A stretch of DNA of 64,000 bases from Burkholderiaceae bacterium (GTDB taxonomy: Bacteria > Pseudomonadota > Gammaproteobacteria > Burkholderiales > Burkholderiaceae_C). Positions 1-8,080 of this stretch are shown in pieces; the stretch's first letter is position 1, and each line of letters begins with the position of its first letter. The DNA lies in the NCBI GenBank assembly GCA_024235915.1, contig JACKLO010000018.1, positions 62,001 to 126,000 of the forward strand, written 5' to 3'. The notes beneath the pieces were generated by a model that worked only from the letters and a program-made list of their open reading frames with translations, had not been told where the DNA came from and searched no databases. The position numbers and the translations under genes were made by a program.

Positions 1-1
1 C

Positions 2-544
2 ACCGGTGTGGAGCGGACCACCTATGGCCTGCAGTGGACGGGGGCGGTGTCCGTGGACTACAGCTACCTGTTGCACGCCCTGCCTTCATTCGATGGAGGC
101 AGGCAGACCGAATGGGAGATCGACTTCGGCACCCAGCTCCTCGGCGCCGCGGCAGGGCCGCGAGCCTTTCGTCTGTTCAACGGCTCAGGAGATCGTCTGA
201 GCCTGGATCTGGACGACATCGTGGGGGACGGCGACACCTCGATCCTGCAGACCGACCTCACCCGCTTCGCCGACCTGGGTGCCGACGGCAGCCTGGCCTT
301 CCTGGCGTTCTTTGACACCGGCGTGGAGGGTGACTACGAGGCCCGCTATCGGCTGTCGCTGTCCAACACGGGCAGTGGCGCGCAGGCTGGCATCGACCCC
401 GTCAGCACCCTCTGGTTGACCTTGCGGGGGCGTGTGGAAGGTGGGGCCACGGCGCCGATGCAGGTGCCCGAGCCAGGCTCGTTGCCCCTCGTGGTGATGG
501 GCGCGGCCGCGCTCCTGCTGGCGCGCGGGAGCCGGCGCCGGTGA
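2..544 (+). CDS. PEP-CTERM sorting domain protein, C-terminal part (partial)
   Basis: The gene enters from the left edge with no visible start; 180 codons remain before the TGA at 542-544. The readable part is rich in Asp, Gly and Leu and looks like a secreted beta-rich domain of no recognised family. The C-terminus is diagnostic: a Val-Pro-Glu-Pro-Gly motif (Val codon at 464), then a hydrophobic helix and an Arg cluster (GSRRR). This is the PEP-CTERM signal that exosortase recognises for export of surface and extracellular proteins in many exopolysaccharide-making Gram-negatives. Processing by exosortase is inferred; no exosortase gene lies in the window. The stop codon sits exactly where homology to the opposite-strand livM breaks off, so the native end of this gene could also have been altered. 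Confidence 0.8.
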   Translation, partial: TGVERTTYGLQWTGAVSVDYSYLLHALPSFDGGRQTEWEIDFGTQLLGAAAGPRAFRLFNGSGDRLSLDLDDIVGDGDTSILQTDLTRFADLGADGSLAFLAFFDTGVEGDYEARYRLSLSNTGSGAQAGIDPVSTLWLTLRGRVEGGATAPMQVPEPGSLPLVVMGAAALLLARGSRRR

Positions 545-944
545 AGTCCACGCTCAGCGCGACGATGCGGAAGACCTCGGCGAAGGCCAGCGTCACCAGC
601 GCAAAGTAGCTGCCCTTGAGCCCGTAGCGGAAGCTCAGCGCACCGACGATGGCGCCGACCAGCGCCGCCGCGGCCATGGCCAACGGCAGCGCGGCCCAGG
701 CGTTGAGCCCGAACTGCAGCTGCGCGACGGCCTGCGCATAGGCCCCGGTGCCAAAGAACACCGCGTGGCCGAAGCTGAACTGGCCGCCGAAGCCGCCCAG
801 GATGTTCCAGGCCTGGGCCAGCAGCGCGCCGTAGAGCGCCAGCATCACGAAGGTGAGCCAGACGCCGGACTCGACCACGAGCGCGGTGCCGGCGATCAGC
901 GCGGCGAACACCGCGATGCCCACGAGGTCGTGTGACAGCCTCAT
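402..944 (-). pseudogene. livM: Truncated LivM-type branched-chain amino acid ABC permease
   Basis: The reading frame starts with an ATG at 944 that overlaps the end of livH (ATGA). About 130 residues match the N-terminal half of LivM permeases: several hydrophobic helices, a NILGGFGGQFSFGHAVFFG stretch, and GSYFALVTLAFAEVFRIVAL. Homology stops after VDFTGAG at about position 541. The frame then reads about 45 residues of low-complexity antisense of the PEP-CTERM gene to a TGA at 402-404. LivM proteins normally have 300 residues or more, so roughly the second half is missing, and no livG or livF follows. I infer a deletion or inversion breakpoint or an assembly join; as it stands the permease cannot be functional. 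Confidence 0.85.
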
Positions 945-1813
945 GCCCGCGCCCCGAACAGCCCCTGTGGCCGGAACAGCAGCACGGCGATGAAGATCAC
1001 GAAGATGCCGATCTGGCCCAGGCTCTCGCCCAGGTAGAGGCCGCCCAGCGACTCCACCACGCCGATCAGCAGCCCGCCCAGCAGGGCACCGGCGAAGCTG
1101 CCCATGCCGCCGAGCACGACGATGGTGAAGGCCACCAGCACGAAGCCCGAGCCCACCTGCGGGTTCACGTAGTAGGCCGGCAGCAGGAAGCAGGCCGCCG
1201 CGCCCAGGCAGGCCAGGCCGATGCCGAAGCTCATCGCGTAGACGTGGTCGACGTCGATGCCCATGAGCCGCGCGCCCTGCTTCTCCTTGGCCACGGCGCG
1301 GATGGCGCGGCCGAGGTCGGTGCGCGTGATCACCGCCATCAGCAGCGCGGCGAACACCAGCGCGCCGCCGAACGCCACCAGCTTGGGCACGGCGATGAAG
1401 GCGGGGCCGATCTCCACCGTGGCCAGCGTGTAGGCGGTGTCGATGGTGCGCGTGTCGGAGCGGAACCACAGCAGCGCCAGGTTCTCCAGCACGATGGACA
1501 GGCCCAGGGTGACGAGCAGGATGTTCTCGTCCTTGCCATGGCTGGCGCGGCCGACGATGCCGCGCTGCAGCGCGTAGCCGAGCGCGAACATGCCCGGCAC
1601 CACCAGCGGCAGCGCCAGGTAGGGGTCCACGCCCAGCGCCGCCTTCAGCCAGTACACGGCGTACAGCGCCACCATCAGCAGCGCGCCGTGCGCGAAGTTG
1701 ATGATGTGCAGCACGCCGTAGATCAGCGTCAGCCCCAGCGCCACCAGCGCGTAGACCGCGCCGGTGGTCAGCCCGTTGAGGACCGAGGGGAACAGGACGT
1801 CGAAGCCGTACAC
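941..1813 (-). CDS. livH: LivH-type branched-chain amino acid ABC permease
   Basis: An inner-membrane permease of 290 residues, the normal LivH length, with about eight hydrophobic segments. It has the family N-terminus (LNGLTTGAVYALVALGLTLI, then INFAHGALLM) and a late VVLGGMGSFAGALLGG motif; the C-terminus RPQGLFG is also typical. It would pair with LivM to form the channel of a HAAT-family importer taking up branched-chain amino acids or related small solutes. It sits between the binding-protein gene (34-nt gap) and the truncated livM (4-nt overlap). Because livM is broken and no ATPase genes follow, this permease may lack its partners unless they are encoded elsewhere. Confidence 0.9.
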   Translation of the reverse strand: MYGFDVLFPSVLNGLTTGAVYALVALGLTLIYGVLHIINFAHGALLMVALYAVYWLKAALGVDPYLALPLVVPGMFALGYALQRGIVGRASHGKDENILLVTLGLSIVLENLALLWFRSDTRTIDTAYTLATVEIGPAFIAVPKLVAFGGALVFAALLMAVITRTDLGRAIRAVAKEKQGARLMGIDVDHVYAMSFGIGLACLGAAACFLLPAYYVNPQVGSGFVLVAFTIVVLGGMGSFAGALLGGLLIGVVESLGGLYLGESLGQIGIFVIFIAVLLFRPQGLFGARA

Positions 1814-1847
1814 GGGCGGCGGATCTGGCGCGAGGACGTGGCGTTGG

Positions 1848-3047
1848 TCAGGCCTTGACCGGGAACACCGGGTCCACCTGCCGGTAGTCGCGCGGCACGA
1901 TGACCTTGATGTCGCCCTTGACCACCTGCGTCATCAGCGGCTGGGCGCCGGTGTTCTGGCCGTCGACGAACTTGGTGTCGCCGTAGGGCATGAAGTGGTT
2001 GCTGAAGGTGCTGGACGCCAGCGCCGCCGTGATGGCGCCGCGCTCGGCACTCTTCGCGCGCTCGATGGCATCGGCCAGCAGCATCACCGCGGTGTAGGTG
2101 TTGAACACCTCGTAGGTGAAGAACAGGCCCTGCTTCTCGGTGCGCTGCTTGAGCGCGAAGGCGCGCTTGTCGTTGGGATTGAACCAGTGGTTGCAGTCGA
2201 TGATGCCCTCGGCCGCATCCGGGAACTCCTTGACGAACTTGTAGCTCGACGCCGCACCGCCCAGCACCGAGTAGATGGCCTTGGGCACCACCTTCTGCTG
2301 CTGCATCGTGCGCACCAGCAGCGCGTACTCGTTGTAGTAGTTGGCCGGGATCACGATGTCGGGGTTGATCGACTTCATGCGCAGCACGATGTTGTTGAAG
2401 TCGCGCGTCGGGTTGGCGTGCTTGATCACCTCCTTCACGTCGAAGCCGAAGCCCGGCAGCTCGCGCGCCAGCAGGTTGGCCGTGCCGGTGCCGAACAGGC
2501 TTTCCTCGTGGATGATCATCACCGTCTTCGCCGGCTTGCCGGCCACGGTGTTGAGCACGTGCAGGTTGTTGACCGCGATCTGCGCGCAGGTGGCGTAGCC
2601 GGGGCCGAAGCGGAAGGTGTTCTTCAGCCCGCGCTTGACGATCTGGTCGGCCACGCCGATGTCCACCACGTGCGGGATGTCGTACTTGGCCGCGGCCTGC
2701 GTGGTGGCCAGGCAGATCGCCGACGCGTAGGCGCCGACGATGGCCGAGGCGCCTGCCTCGTTCATCTTCTCCACCTCGGCGGTGCCGGCCTGCGGCGAGC
2801 TCTGCGCGTCGCCCAGCAGCACCTCCAGCTTGGCGCCGCCCAGGCTCTTGATGCCGGCCTTGTTGATGTCCTCGATGGCCATCAGCGCACCGGCGCGGCA
2901 CTGGCTGCCGGAAAACGCCAGCGCACCCGTCACCGGGTGCAGGATGCCCACCTTCACCGCCTTGGGCTGGGCGCCGGCGACGAGCGGGAACGACAGCGCC
3001 GATGCGGCGGCGGCGGAGTGCTTCAGAAAGCTGCGGCGGTTGCTCAT
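1848..3047 (-). CDS. Branched-chain amino acid-type ABC transporter periplasmic binding protein
   Basis: 399 residues in the LivK/HAAT substrate-binding family (periplasmic binding protein type I fold). The N-terminus has a twin-arginine-like motif (RRSFLK, residues 4-9), a hydrophobic stretch and a likely cleavage after VAGA near residue 26. The mature start VKVGILHPVTGALAFSGSQ is the usual first strand and ligand loop. It delivers ligand to LivH/LivM; the ligand cannot be read from sequence and could be an amide or urea-like compound instead of leucine. It follows the GntR gene by 28 nt, so both probably share a transcript. An AGGAG-like Shine-Dalgarno lies just upstream of the ATG at 3047. 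Confidence 0.88.
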   Translation of the reverse strand: MSNRRSFLKHSAAAASALSFPLVAGAQPKAVKVGILHPVTGALAFSGSQCRAGALMAIEDINKAGIKSLGGAKLEVLLGDAQSSPQAGTAEVEKMNEAGASAIVGAYASAICLATTQAAAKYDIPHVVDIGVADQIVKRGLKNTFRFGPGYATCAQIAVNNLHVLNTVAGKPAKTVMIIHEESLFGTGTANLLARELPGFGFDVKEVIKHANPTRDFNNIVLRMKSINPDIVIPANYYNEYALLVRTMQQQKVVPKAIYSVLGGAASSYKFVKEFPDAAEGIIDCNHWFNPNDKRAFALKQRTEKQGLFFTYEVFNTYTAVMLLADAIERAKSAERGAITAALASSTFSNHFMPYGDTKFVDGQNTGAQPLMTQVVKGDIKVIVPRDYRQVDPVFPVKA

Positions 3048-3075
3048 GGCGGTCTCCTCGGGGTTGAACAGGGCT

Positions 3076-3858
3076 TCAATGGAACTGGGCGGTCAGCGCC
3101 GTGCTGACCCACAGCTTGGCGTCGATCTCGCCGACGCGGGACAGTTGCATGCGGTACTGGTAGCGGTCGGGCCGGTACAGGCCCTGCAACCACTGCACGG
3201 GCCGGTCGTCGGCGTCGAAGATCAGGCGTTGCACGGCCAGCAGGGCCGAGCCCACGTCGACCTGCAGCTGCTGCGCCACCTCGGCGTCGGCCAGGCGGGC
3301 GCTGATGGCCTGCTCGGCACGGCCGATGCGCACCCCCTGGGCTTCCAGCAGCAGCAGGATGGGTTGCTTGGCCAGTTCGCGCTTGCCGAAGCCGCGGGCC
3401 AGCGGCTCCGGCACCCAGGTGGTGATGTGGGACAGCGGCCCTTCGCGCGTGGAGCGCACGCGCACCGCCTTCTGCACTGGCGAGCCGGTGGGCAGGGCCA
3501 GTGGCCGGGCCACGGCCTCGGGCGCCGGCACCACGTCGCAGGCCAGCACCTTGACGGCGGTGCGCAGGCCCATGCTGACGATGTTCTCCAGCAGGCCGGT
3601 GAGCTGGGCCTGTTCCGGCGTCGGCGCCAATGCCGTGGCGTGCCGAACCGGCACGGTGCCGCGCCCGGGCGTGCGCTCGATCAGGCCTTCGGCTTCCAGC
3701 CGCTCCAACGCCTTGCGCACGGTGACCCGCGCGACACCGAACTGATCCGCCAACGCCAGCTCGCCGGGCAGGCCGGCGTCGTGCCGGCCCTCGGCCAGCT
3801 GCTCGCGCAACACCAGGTAGAGCTGGTGGTACTTGGGCAGCGGCATCGCGGAAGCCAT
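3076..3858 (-). CDS. GntR-family (HutC/UTRA type) transcriptional regulator
   Basis: 260 residues. Residues about 8-75 form a GntR winged helix-turn-helix (YHQLYLVLREQLAEG, then LADQFGVARVTVRKALERLE and a GLIERTPGRGT wing). Residues about 95-245 fit the UTRA effector-binding domain of the HutC subfamily, which senses small metabolites such as urocanate or sugar phosphates. It is the first gene of the minus-strand transporter operon, so it likely controls that operon and itself. A perfect inverted repeat 23-45 nt upstream of its start is a natural operator. The divergent TonB receptor at 4083 could also be a target. The effector is unknown. Confidence 0.88.
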   Translation of the reverse strand: MASAMPLPKYHQLYLVLREQLAEGRHDAGLPGELALADQFGVARVTVRKALERLEAEGLIERTPGRGTVPVRHATALAPTPEQAQLTGLLENIVSMGLRTAVKVLACDVVPAPEAVARPLALPTGSPVQKAVRVRSTREGPLSHITTWVPEPLARGFGKRELAKQPILLLLEAQGVRIGRAEQAISARLADAEVAQQLQVDVGSALLAVQRLIFDADDRPVQWLQGLYRPDRYQYRMQLSRVGEIDAKLWVSTALTAQFH

Positions 3859-3880
3859 GGGCCGCGAGACCGAACCGGTT

Positions 3881-3903
3881 CTATTGTCCTGTCAATAGGA
3901 CAA
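3881..3903. promoter_or_regulatory. Candidate GntR operator: nested perfect inverted repeats
   Basis: TTGTCCT at 3884-3890 and AGGACAA at 3897-3903 are perfect reverse complements around a 6-nt centre. A second nested pair, CTATTG (3881-3886) and CAATAG (3893-3898), overlaps it. The site is unusually AT-rich for this region and lies in the divergent space between gntR and the TonB receptor, close to the gntR start. HutC-type regulators bind palindromes of this size near their own promoters; the assignment to this regulator is an inference. Confidence 0.5.
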
Positions 3904-4082
3904 AGTGGTTCGACCGTCTTGCGCGTGGCAACGCTGAAGCGGCCCAGGCCAGAGGGCTGGCTGGCCGCCGCTCTGTGGTCATCCTGCAACGGGACTGGCG
4001 GTGGTGCAGGCCGCGACCGATGATGCACGGTTTCGGCACGCGCCTTGCTGCCGCGCCCGACCAGACCACACCCGGAGGATCC

Positions 4083-6353
4083 ATGCGCGCCCTGAAGAAG
4101 CTCCCGCCGCACCATGCCGTTGCGCTTGCCACCCTGGCCGTGTGCCAGGCTGGTGCATGGGCGCAGCAGACCCCGCAGCTGCAGACCGTGACCATCACGG
4201 CCGAACGGCGGGAGGAAAGCGTCAAGGACGTGCCCAACTCCGTCAGCACCCTGGCCGGCGAATTCCTGGACGTGCTCAACACCAGCGGCCAGGACGTGCG
4301 CGGCCTGTCGGGCCGCGTGCCCAGCCTGAACATCGAGTCCTCCTACGGCCGCGCTTTCCCGCGCTTCTACATCCGCGGCTACGGCAACACCGACTTCCGC
4401 CTCAACGCGTCGCAGCCGGTGTCCCTGGTCTACGACGACGTCGTGCAGGAGAACCCCATCCTCAAGGGCTTCCCGGCCTTCGACCTCGAGCAGATCGAGG
4501 TCGCCCGCGGCCCTCAGGGCACGCTGTTCGGCCGCAACACGCCGGCTGGCGTGGTCAAGTTCGACTCGGTCAAGCCCGGCAAGTCGCTGGAGGGCTACGG
4601 CAGCATCGGTGTCGGCTCGCTGGGCACCGTCAACCTGGAAGGCGCGATGACCATCCCGCTGTCTTCCACCGTGTCGACGCGGATCTCGGTGCTCGACCAG
4701 CGGCGCAGCGACTGGGTGGACAACGGCTTCGCCACCGGGCCAACGCAGCAGCTCGAGGGCTACCGCGACAGCGCCGTGCGCGCCCAACTGCTGCTGGCCC
4801 CGAGCAAGGACTTCAGCGCGCTGCTGAACCTGCATGCGCGCGACCTGGACGGCTCGGCGCGCCTGTTCCGCGCCAACATCATCGAACCCGGCACCAACGA
4901 CCTGGTCGCCGGCTTCGACCGCGAGGCGGTCTACCACGACGGCAAGAACGAGTCCAAGCTGCAGACCCTGGGCGGCAACGCCCGCCTGAAGTGGAACCTG
5001 GGTGCGGTGACGCTGCACTCGATCACCGGCTACGAAAGCCTGGACACCTTCAACCGCGGTGACATCGACGGCGGCGTGGCCGGCGACGGCCCGGGATTCA
5101 TCCCGTTCACCAGCGAGACCGCCGACGGCATGCCCAAGCACCGGCAGATCACGCAGGAGTTCCGCGTCGAATCCAACGGCAGTGGGGGCTTCGGCTGGCA
5201 GGCCGGTGTGTACTTCTTCAATGAGGACTACGAGGTCGAGAGCTTCAGCTACGACTCCGGCAATGCCGGCGCCCAGGACGGCTACCAGCGCATCCGCCAG
5301 AAGAACGACGCCTCGGCCCTGTTCGGCGCCGTGACCTGGCAGGCGACGCCTGCGCTGCAGTTGCGCGGCGGCCTGCGCTTCTCGCGCGACAAGAAGACGC
5401 TGAACGTGCTGGAGTACACCAACAGCGGCTTCGCGGCCTGCGTCGGCCCGTCGTTGGGCATCATCCCTGGGGACATCAAGTGCACGCTGTCGGAGCTGGC
5501 CGGGCTGGAACCGGACGGCAACCTCTCGGCCAGCCCGAGCGACAGCAAGACGAACTGGGACCTCAGCGCCGTCTACGCGCTGAACAAGGACGTCAACCTG
5601 TTCGCCCGCGCCGCCACCGGGTACCGCGCCAGCAGCATCCAGAGCGCGGGCGCCTTCAACGGCAAGTCGGTGGCCACGCCGGAGAACAACACCTCGGTGG
5701 AAGTCGGCGTCAAGGCCGACCTGTTCGACAAGCGCGCCCGGGTCAGCTTCTCGGCCTTCAACTACACCGTCAAGGACCTTCAGCTCACGGCCGTGGGCGG
5801 CGCGGCCAACGCCAACATCCTGCTCAACGCCAAGAAGGCCACCGGCCAGGGCTTCGAGCTCGACCTCACCGCCTACGTGACCGAGCACATCCTGATGACG
5901 CTGGGCGTGGGCTACAACGACACGCAGATCAAGGACCCCGGGCTGGCGGTGTCGGTCTGCGCCGCCTGCACGGTGACCGACCCCACCAACAACGCCGGCC
6001 AGGCGCTGATCGACGGCAACCCGCTGCCGCAGGCGCCCAAGGTCACGACCAACCTCGTGCTGCGCTACGGGCGTGAACTGGCCGGGGGCGACTTCTACGT
6101 GCTCACCGACTGGGCCTACCGCAGCAAGGTCAACTTCTTCCTCTACGAGAGCACGGAGTTCACCGGCAAGGCCAGCCTGGAAGGCGGCCTGCGCATGGGC
6201 TACATCTGGGGCAACGGCAAGTACGAAGCCGCGATCTACGGCCGCAACATCACCGACACGGTGCGCATCGTCGGCGGCATCGACTTCAACAACCTGACCG
6301 GCTTCATCAACGAACCACGCACCTGGGGCGTGCAGTTCAAGGCGCTGTTCTGA
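4083..6353 (+). CDS. TonB-dependent outer-membrane receptor (nucleoside uptake suspected)
   Basis: 756 residues. The start at 4083 follows a CGGAGGAT ribosome-binding site. A signal peptide ends at AWA near residue 27, followed by a TonB-box-like segment (TVTITA, about 35-40). The plug domain contains the family motifs RFYIRGYGN and IEVARGPQGTLFGRNTPAG. The rest is the beta-barrel, ending in Phe (FKALF), the outer-membrane insertion signal. Such receptors use TonB energy to import scarce ligands. Only 2 nt separate its stop from a BMP-family nucleoside-type binding protein, so the pair is probably co-translated and the ligand may be a nucleoside or purine; that is inference. Siderophore-type ligands cannot be excluded. 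Confidence 0.9.
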   Translation: MRALKKLPPHHAVALATLAVCQAGAWAQQTPQLQTVTITAERREESVKDVPNSVSTLAGEFLDVLNTSGQDVRGLSGRVPSLNIESSYGRAFPRFYIRGYGNTDFRLNASQPVSLVYDDVVQENPILKGFPAFDLEQIEVARGPQGTLFGRNTPAGVVKFDSVKPGKSLEGYGSIGVGSLGTVNLEGAMTIPLSSTVSTRISVLDQRRSDWVDNGFATGPTQQLEGYRDSAVRAQLLLAPSKDFSALLNLHARDLDGSARLFRANIIEPGTNDLVAGFDREAVYHDGKNESKLQTLGGNARLKWNLGAVTLHSITGYESLDTFNRGDIDGGVAGDGPGFIPFTSETADGMPKHRQITQEFRVESNGSGGFGWQAGVYFFNEDYEVESFSYDSGNAGAQDGYQRIRQKNDASALFGAVTWQATPALQLRGGLRFSRDKKTLNVLEYTNSGFAACVGPSLGIIPGDIKCTLSELAGLEPDGNLSASPSDSKTNWDLSAVYALNKDVNLFARAATGYRASSIQSAGAFNGKSVATPENNTSVEVGVKADLFDKRARVSFSAFNYTVKDLQLTAVGGAANANILLNAKKATGQGFELDLTAYVTEHILMTLGVGYNDTQIKDPGLAVSVCAACTVTDPTNNAGQALIDGNPLPQAPKVTTNLVLRYGRELAGGDFYVLTDWAYRSKVNFFLYESTEFTGKASLEGGLRMGYIWGNGKYEAAIYGRNITDTVRIVGGIDFNNLTGFINEPRTWGVQFKALF

Positions 6354-6355
6354 CG

Positions 6356-7324
6356 ATGAAACGATGGTTCGGCGCGGCGGCCATGGTGGCCGCCGCGGCC
6401 ACCGGCGCGCAGGCCGCGCCGGCGGTCATCTACGAGATGGGCGGCAAGTTCGACAAGAGCTTCAACCAGGCCGCCTGGGAAGGGGCCGAGCGCTGGAAGC
6501 AGGCCACCAGCCAGCCCTACCTGGAGTTCGAGATCGCCAGCCCGGCGCAGCGCGAACAGGCGGTGCGCCGCTTCGCCGAACGCGGCGCCAGCCCGGTGGT
6601 GGCCATCGGTTTCCCGATGGCCACCGCGGTGGACAAGGTGGCCGCCGCCTTCCCGAAGACGCGCTTCGCCATCGTCGACATGGTGGTGAACCGGCCCAAC
6701 GTGCAGAGCTTCGTCTACCGCGAGCACGAAGGCGCCTTCCTGGTCGGCATCCTGGCGGCCATGGCCAGCAAGACCGGCACCATCGGCTTCGTCGGCGGTC
6801 AGGACATCCCGCTGGTGCGCAAGTTCCTCTGCGGTTACGAGCAGGGCGCCGCCTGGGCGGTGCCGTCGGTCAAGGTGGTCTCGGCCATGACGGGCACCAC
6901 GCCGCAAGCCTGGGTGGACCCGGTGCGCGGCGGTGAACTCGCGAAGGTGCAGATCGCGCAAGGCGCCGACGTGGTCTGGGCCGCGGCCGGCACCACCGGC
7001 CTGGGCGTGATGCAGGCGGCGGCTGACGCCGGCAAGCTGACCATCGGCGTCGACAGCAACCAGAACCACCTGCACCCGGGCAAGGTGCTCACATCGCTGA
7101 TCAAGCGTGTGGACCGCGCGGTGTTCGAGGCCTTCAGCGGCGTCAAGCCGGGCGTGACGGCGCTGGGGCTCAAGGAAGGCGGGCTGGACCTGGCGATGGA
7201 CCAGCACAACGCCGCCCTGGTCACGCCGGCGATGCAGGCCAAGGTCGAGCAGGCGCGTGCAGCCATCATCGCCGGCACCCTGCCGGTGGTGGACTACACG
7301 GCCGCCAACCGCTGCGCGCCCTGA
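6356..7324 (+). CDS. BMP-family ABC transporter substrate-binding protein (paralogue 1)
   Basis: 322 residues of the Bmp/PnrA-like family, whose characterised members bind purine and other nucleosides in the periplasm. A Sec signal peptide ends at AQA near residue 20. Family motifs are GGKFDKSFNQAAWEGAERW, EHEGAFLVG and GVDSNQNHLHPG. Unlike spirochaete PnrA it has no lipobox Cys, so it should be soluble. It begins 2 nt after the TonB receptor stop. No permease or ATPase accompanies it; a close paralogue at 10846 heads the full ABC operon, so the two binding proteins may share that membrane complex. The gene is followed by a strong hairpin. Confidence 0.88.
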   Translation: MKRWFGAAAMVAAAATGAQAAPAVIYEMGGKFDKSFNQAAWEGAERWKQATSQPYLEFEIASPAQREQAVRRFAERGASPVVAIGFPMATAVDKVAAAFPKTRFAIVDMVVNRPNVQSFVYREHEGAFLVGILAAMASKTGTIGFVGGQDIPLVRKFLCGYEQGAAWAVPSVKVVSAMTGTTPQAWVDPVRGGELAKVQIAQGADVVWAAAGTTGLGVMQAAADAGKLTIGVDSNQNHLHPGKVLTSLIKRVDRAVFEAFSGVKPGVTALGLKEGGLDLAMDQHNAALVTPAMQAKVEQARAAIIAGTLPVVDYTAANRCAP

Positions 7325-7389
7325 GGGGCGGCAACGGTCGGGGCTCCACGGCCTGCGCGGCCACCAAGCCCGTCGCGCTGCCGCCTCGA

Positions 7390-7436
7390 ACGGCCTTGTC
7401 ACACGGCCGCCTCGCATGGCCGTGTGACAAGGCCGT
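7390..7436. terminator. Long perfect hairpin between convergent genes, probable two-way terminator
   Basis: Arms 7391-7408 and 7418-7435 are 18 nt each and exact reverse complements (CGGCCTTGTCACACGGCC and its mate), with one more A-T pair outside and a 9-nt loop. It lies 66 nt after the BMP gene and just before the stop of the convergent BON gene. There is no real T-run, so it may act as a strong hairpin block or transcript-end stabiliser in place of a textbook intrinsic terminator. Confidence 0.65.
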
Positions 7437-7448
7437 CTTACCAGCCCA

Positions 7449-8063
7449 TCACGAGGTTGTGGGCAACGCCGCCTCGCCGGGCACGCGCAACTGGTTGTCG
7501 ACCCCACGAACGCCGTCAGGCGCCCTGGCCAGCACGCTGGCCCGCTCACGCGCCACCGGGTCGGGCGCCGGCCCCTGGAGGCGGACGATGCCGTCCTGCG
7601 TGTCGACGTCGATGGCGATGGCGCTCAGCGCCGGGTCGGTGGCCAGCGACGCCTTCACCGCGGCGGTGATCGATGCGTCGCTCCACGACGCCGCCACGTT
7701 GTCGCCGGCCGCGGCCCCGCTCTGGGCGATGGACTGCGCGCCGTCCCTGAGGCCCTGCACGCCCTGGTCCACGGACTGGCCCGCGGCGGCGATGCCGGCA
7801 TCCAGGCGCTGGCCCAGGCTGCGGTCGTCGTAGTGGTTGGACACGATCACCGCGGCGACGCCGGCGCACAGCGCGCCGACGGCCAGGTAGCCGGGCCAGC
7901 GGTTGCGGCGCGGTCGGTACACCATGCCAACGGGCATCGCCTCACGGGGTGCCGCGGCGTGTGGGGCTTCGTGCCTGACGTCGTGCGTGGCTGCGCGCTT
8001 GGCTGCGTGCGGGGCGCCGGTCAAACCGGCCCGGCGCTGCGGACGGGGTTCGTCGTCGTACAT
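7449..8063 (-). CDS. BON-domain membrane-anchored protein
   Basis: 204 residues. An N-terminal basic, His/Ala-rich cytoplasmic stretch is followed by one hydrophobic segment (about 57-75). After a linker, residues about 128-196 form a BON domain (ITAAVKASLATDPALSAI, then GIVRLQGPAPDPVARERA and VRGVDNQLRV). BON domains bind membranes or other envelope proteins and are common in osmotic and stress proteins such as OsmY. The start at 8063 is the first ATG giving a sensible N-terminus. It follows an OmpA-like lipoprotein by 17 nt on the same strand, so the two are likely co-transcribed as part of an envelope-stress set. Confidence 0.8.
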   Translation of the reverse strand: MYDDEPRPQRRAGLTGAPHAAKRAATHDVRHEAPHAAAPREAMPVGMVYRPRRNRWPGYLAVGALCAGVAAVIVSNHYDDRSLGQRLDAGIAAAGQSVDQGVQGLRDGAQSIAQSGAAAGDNVAASWSDASITAAVKASLATDPALSAIAIDVDTQDGIVRLQGPAPDPVARERASVLARAPDGVRGVDNQLRVPGEAALPTTS

Positions 8064-8080
8064 GATCGTCACCTCCCGGT

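Noticed and set aside
3681..5888. Minus-strand open frame of 735 codons ending inside gntR
   Set aside because: Antisense to the TonB receptor and out of frame with gntR; no recognisable domain.
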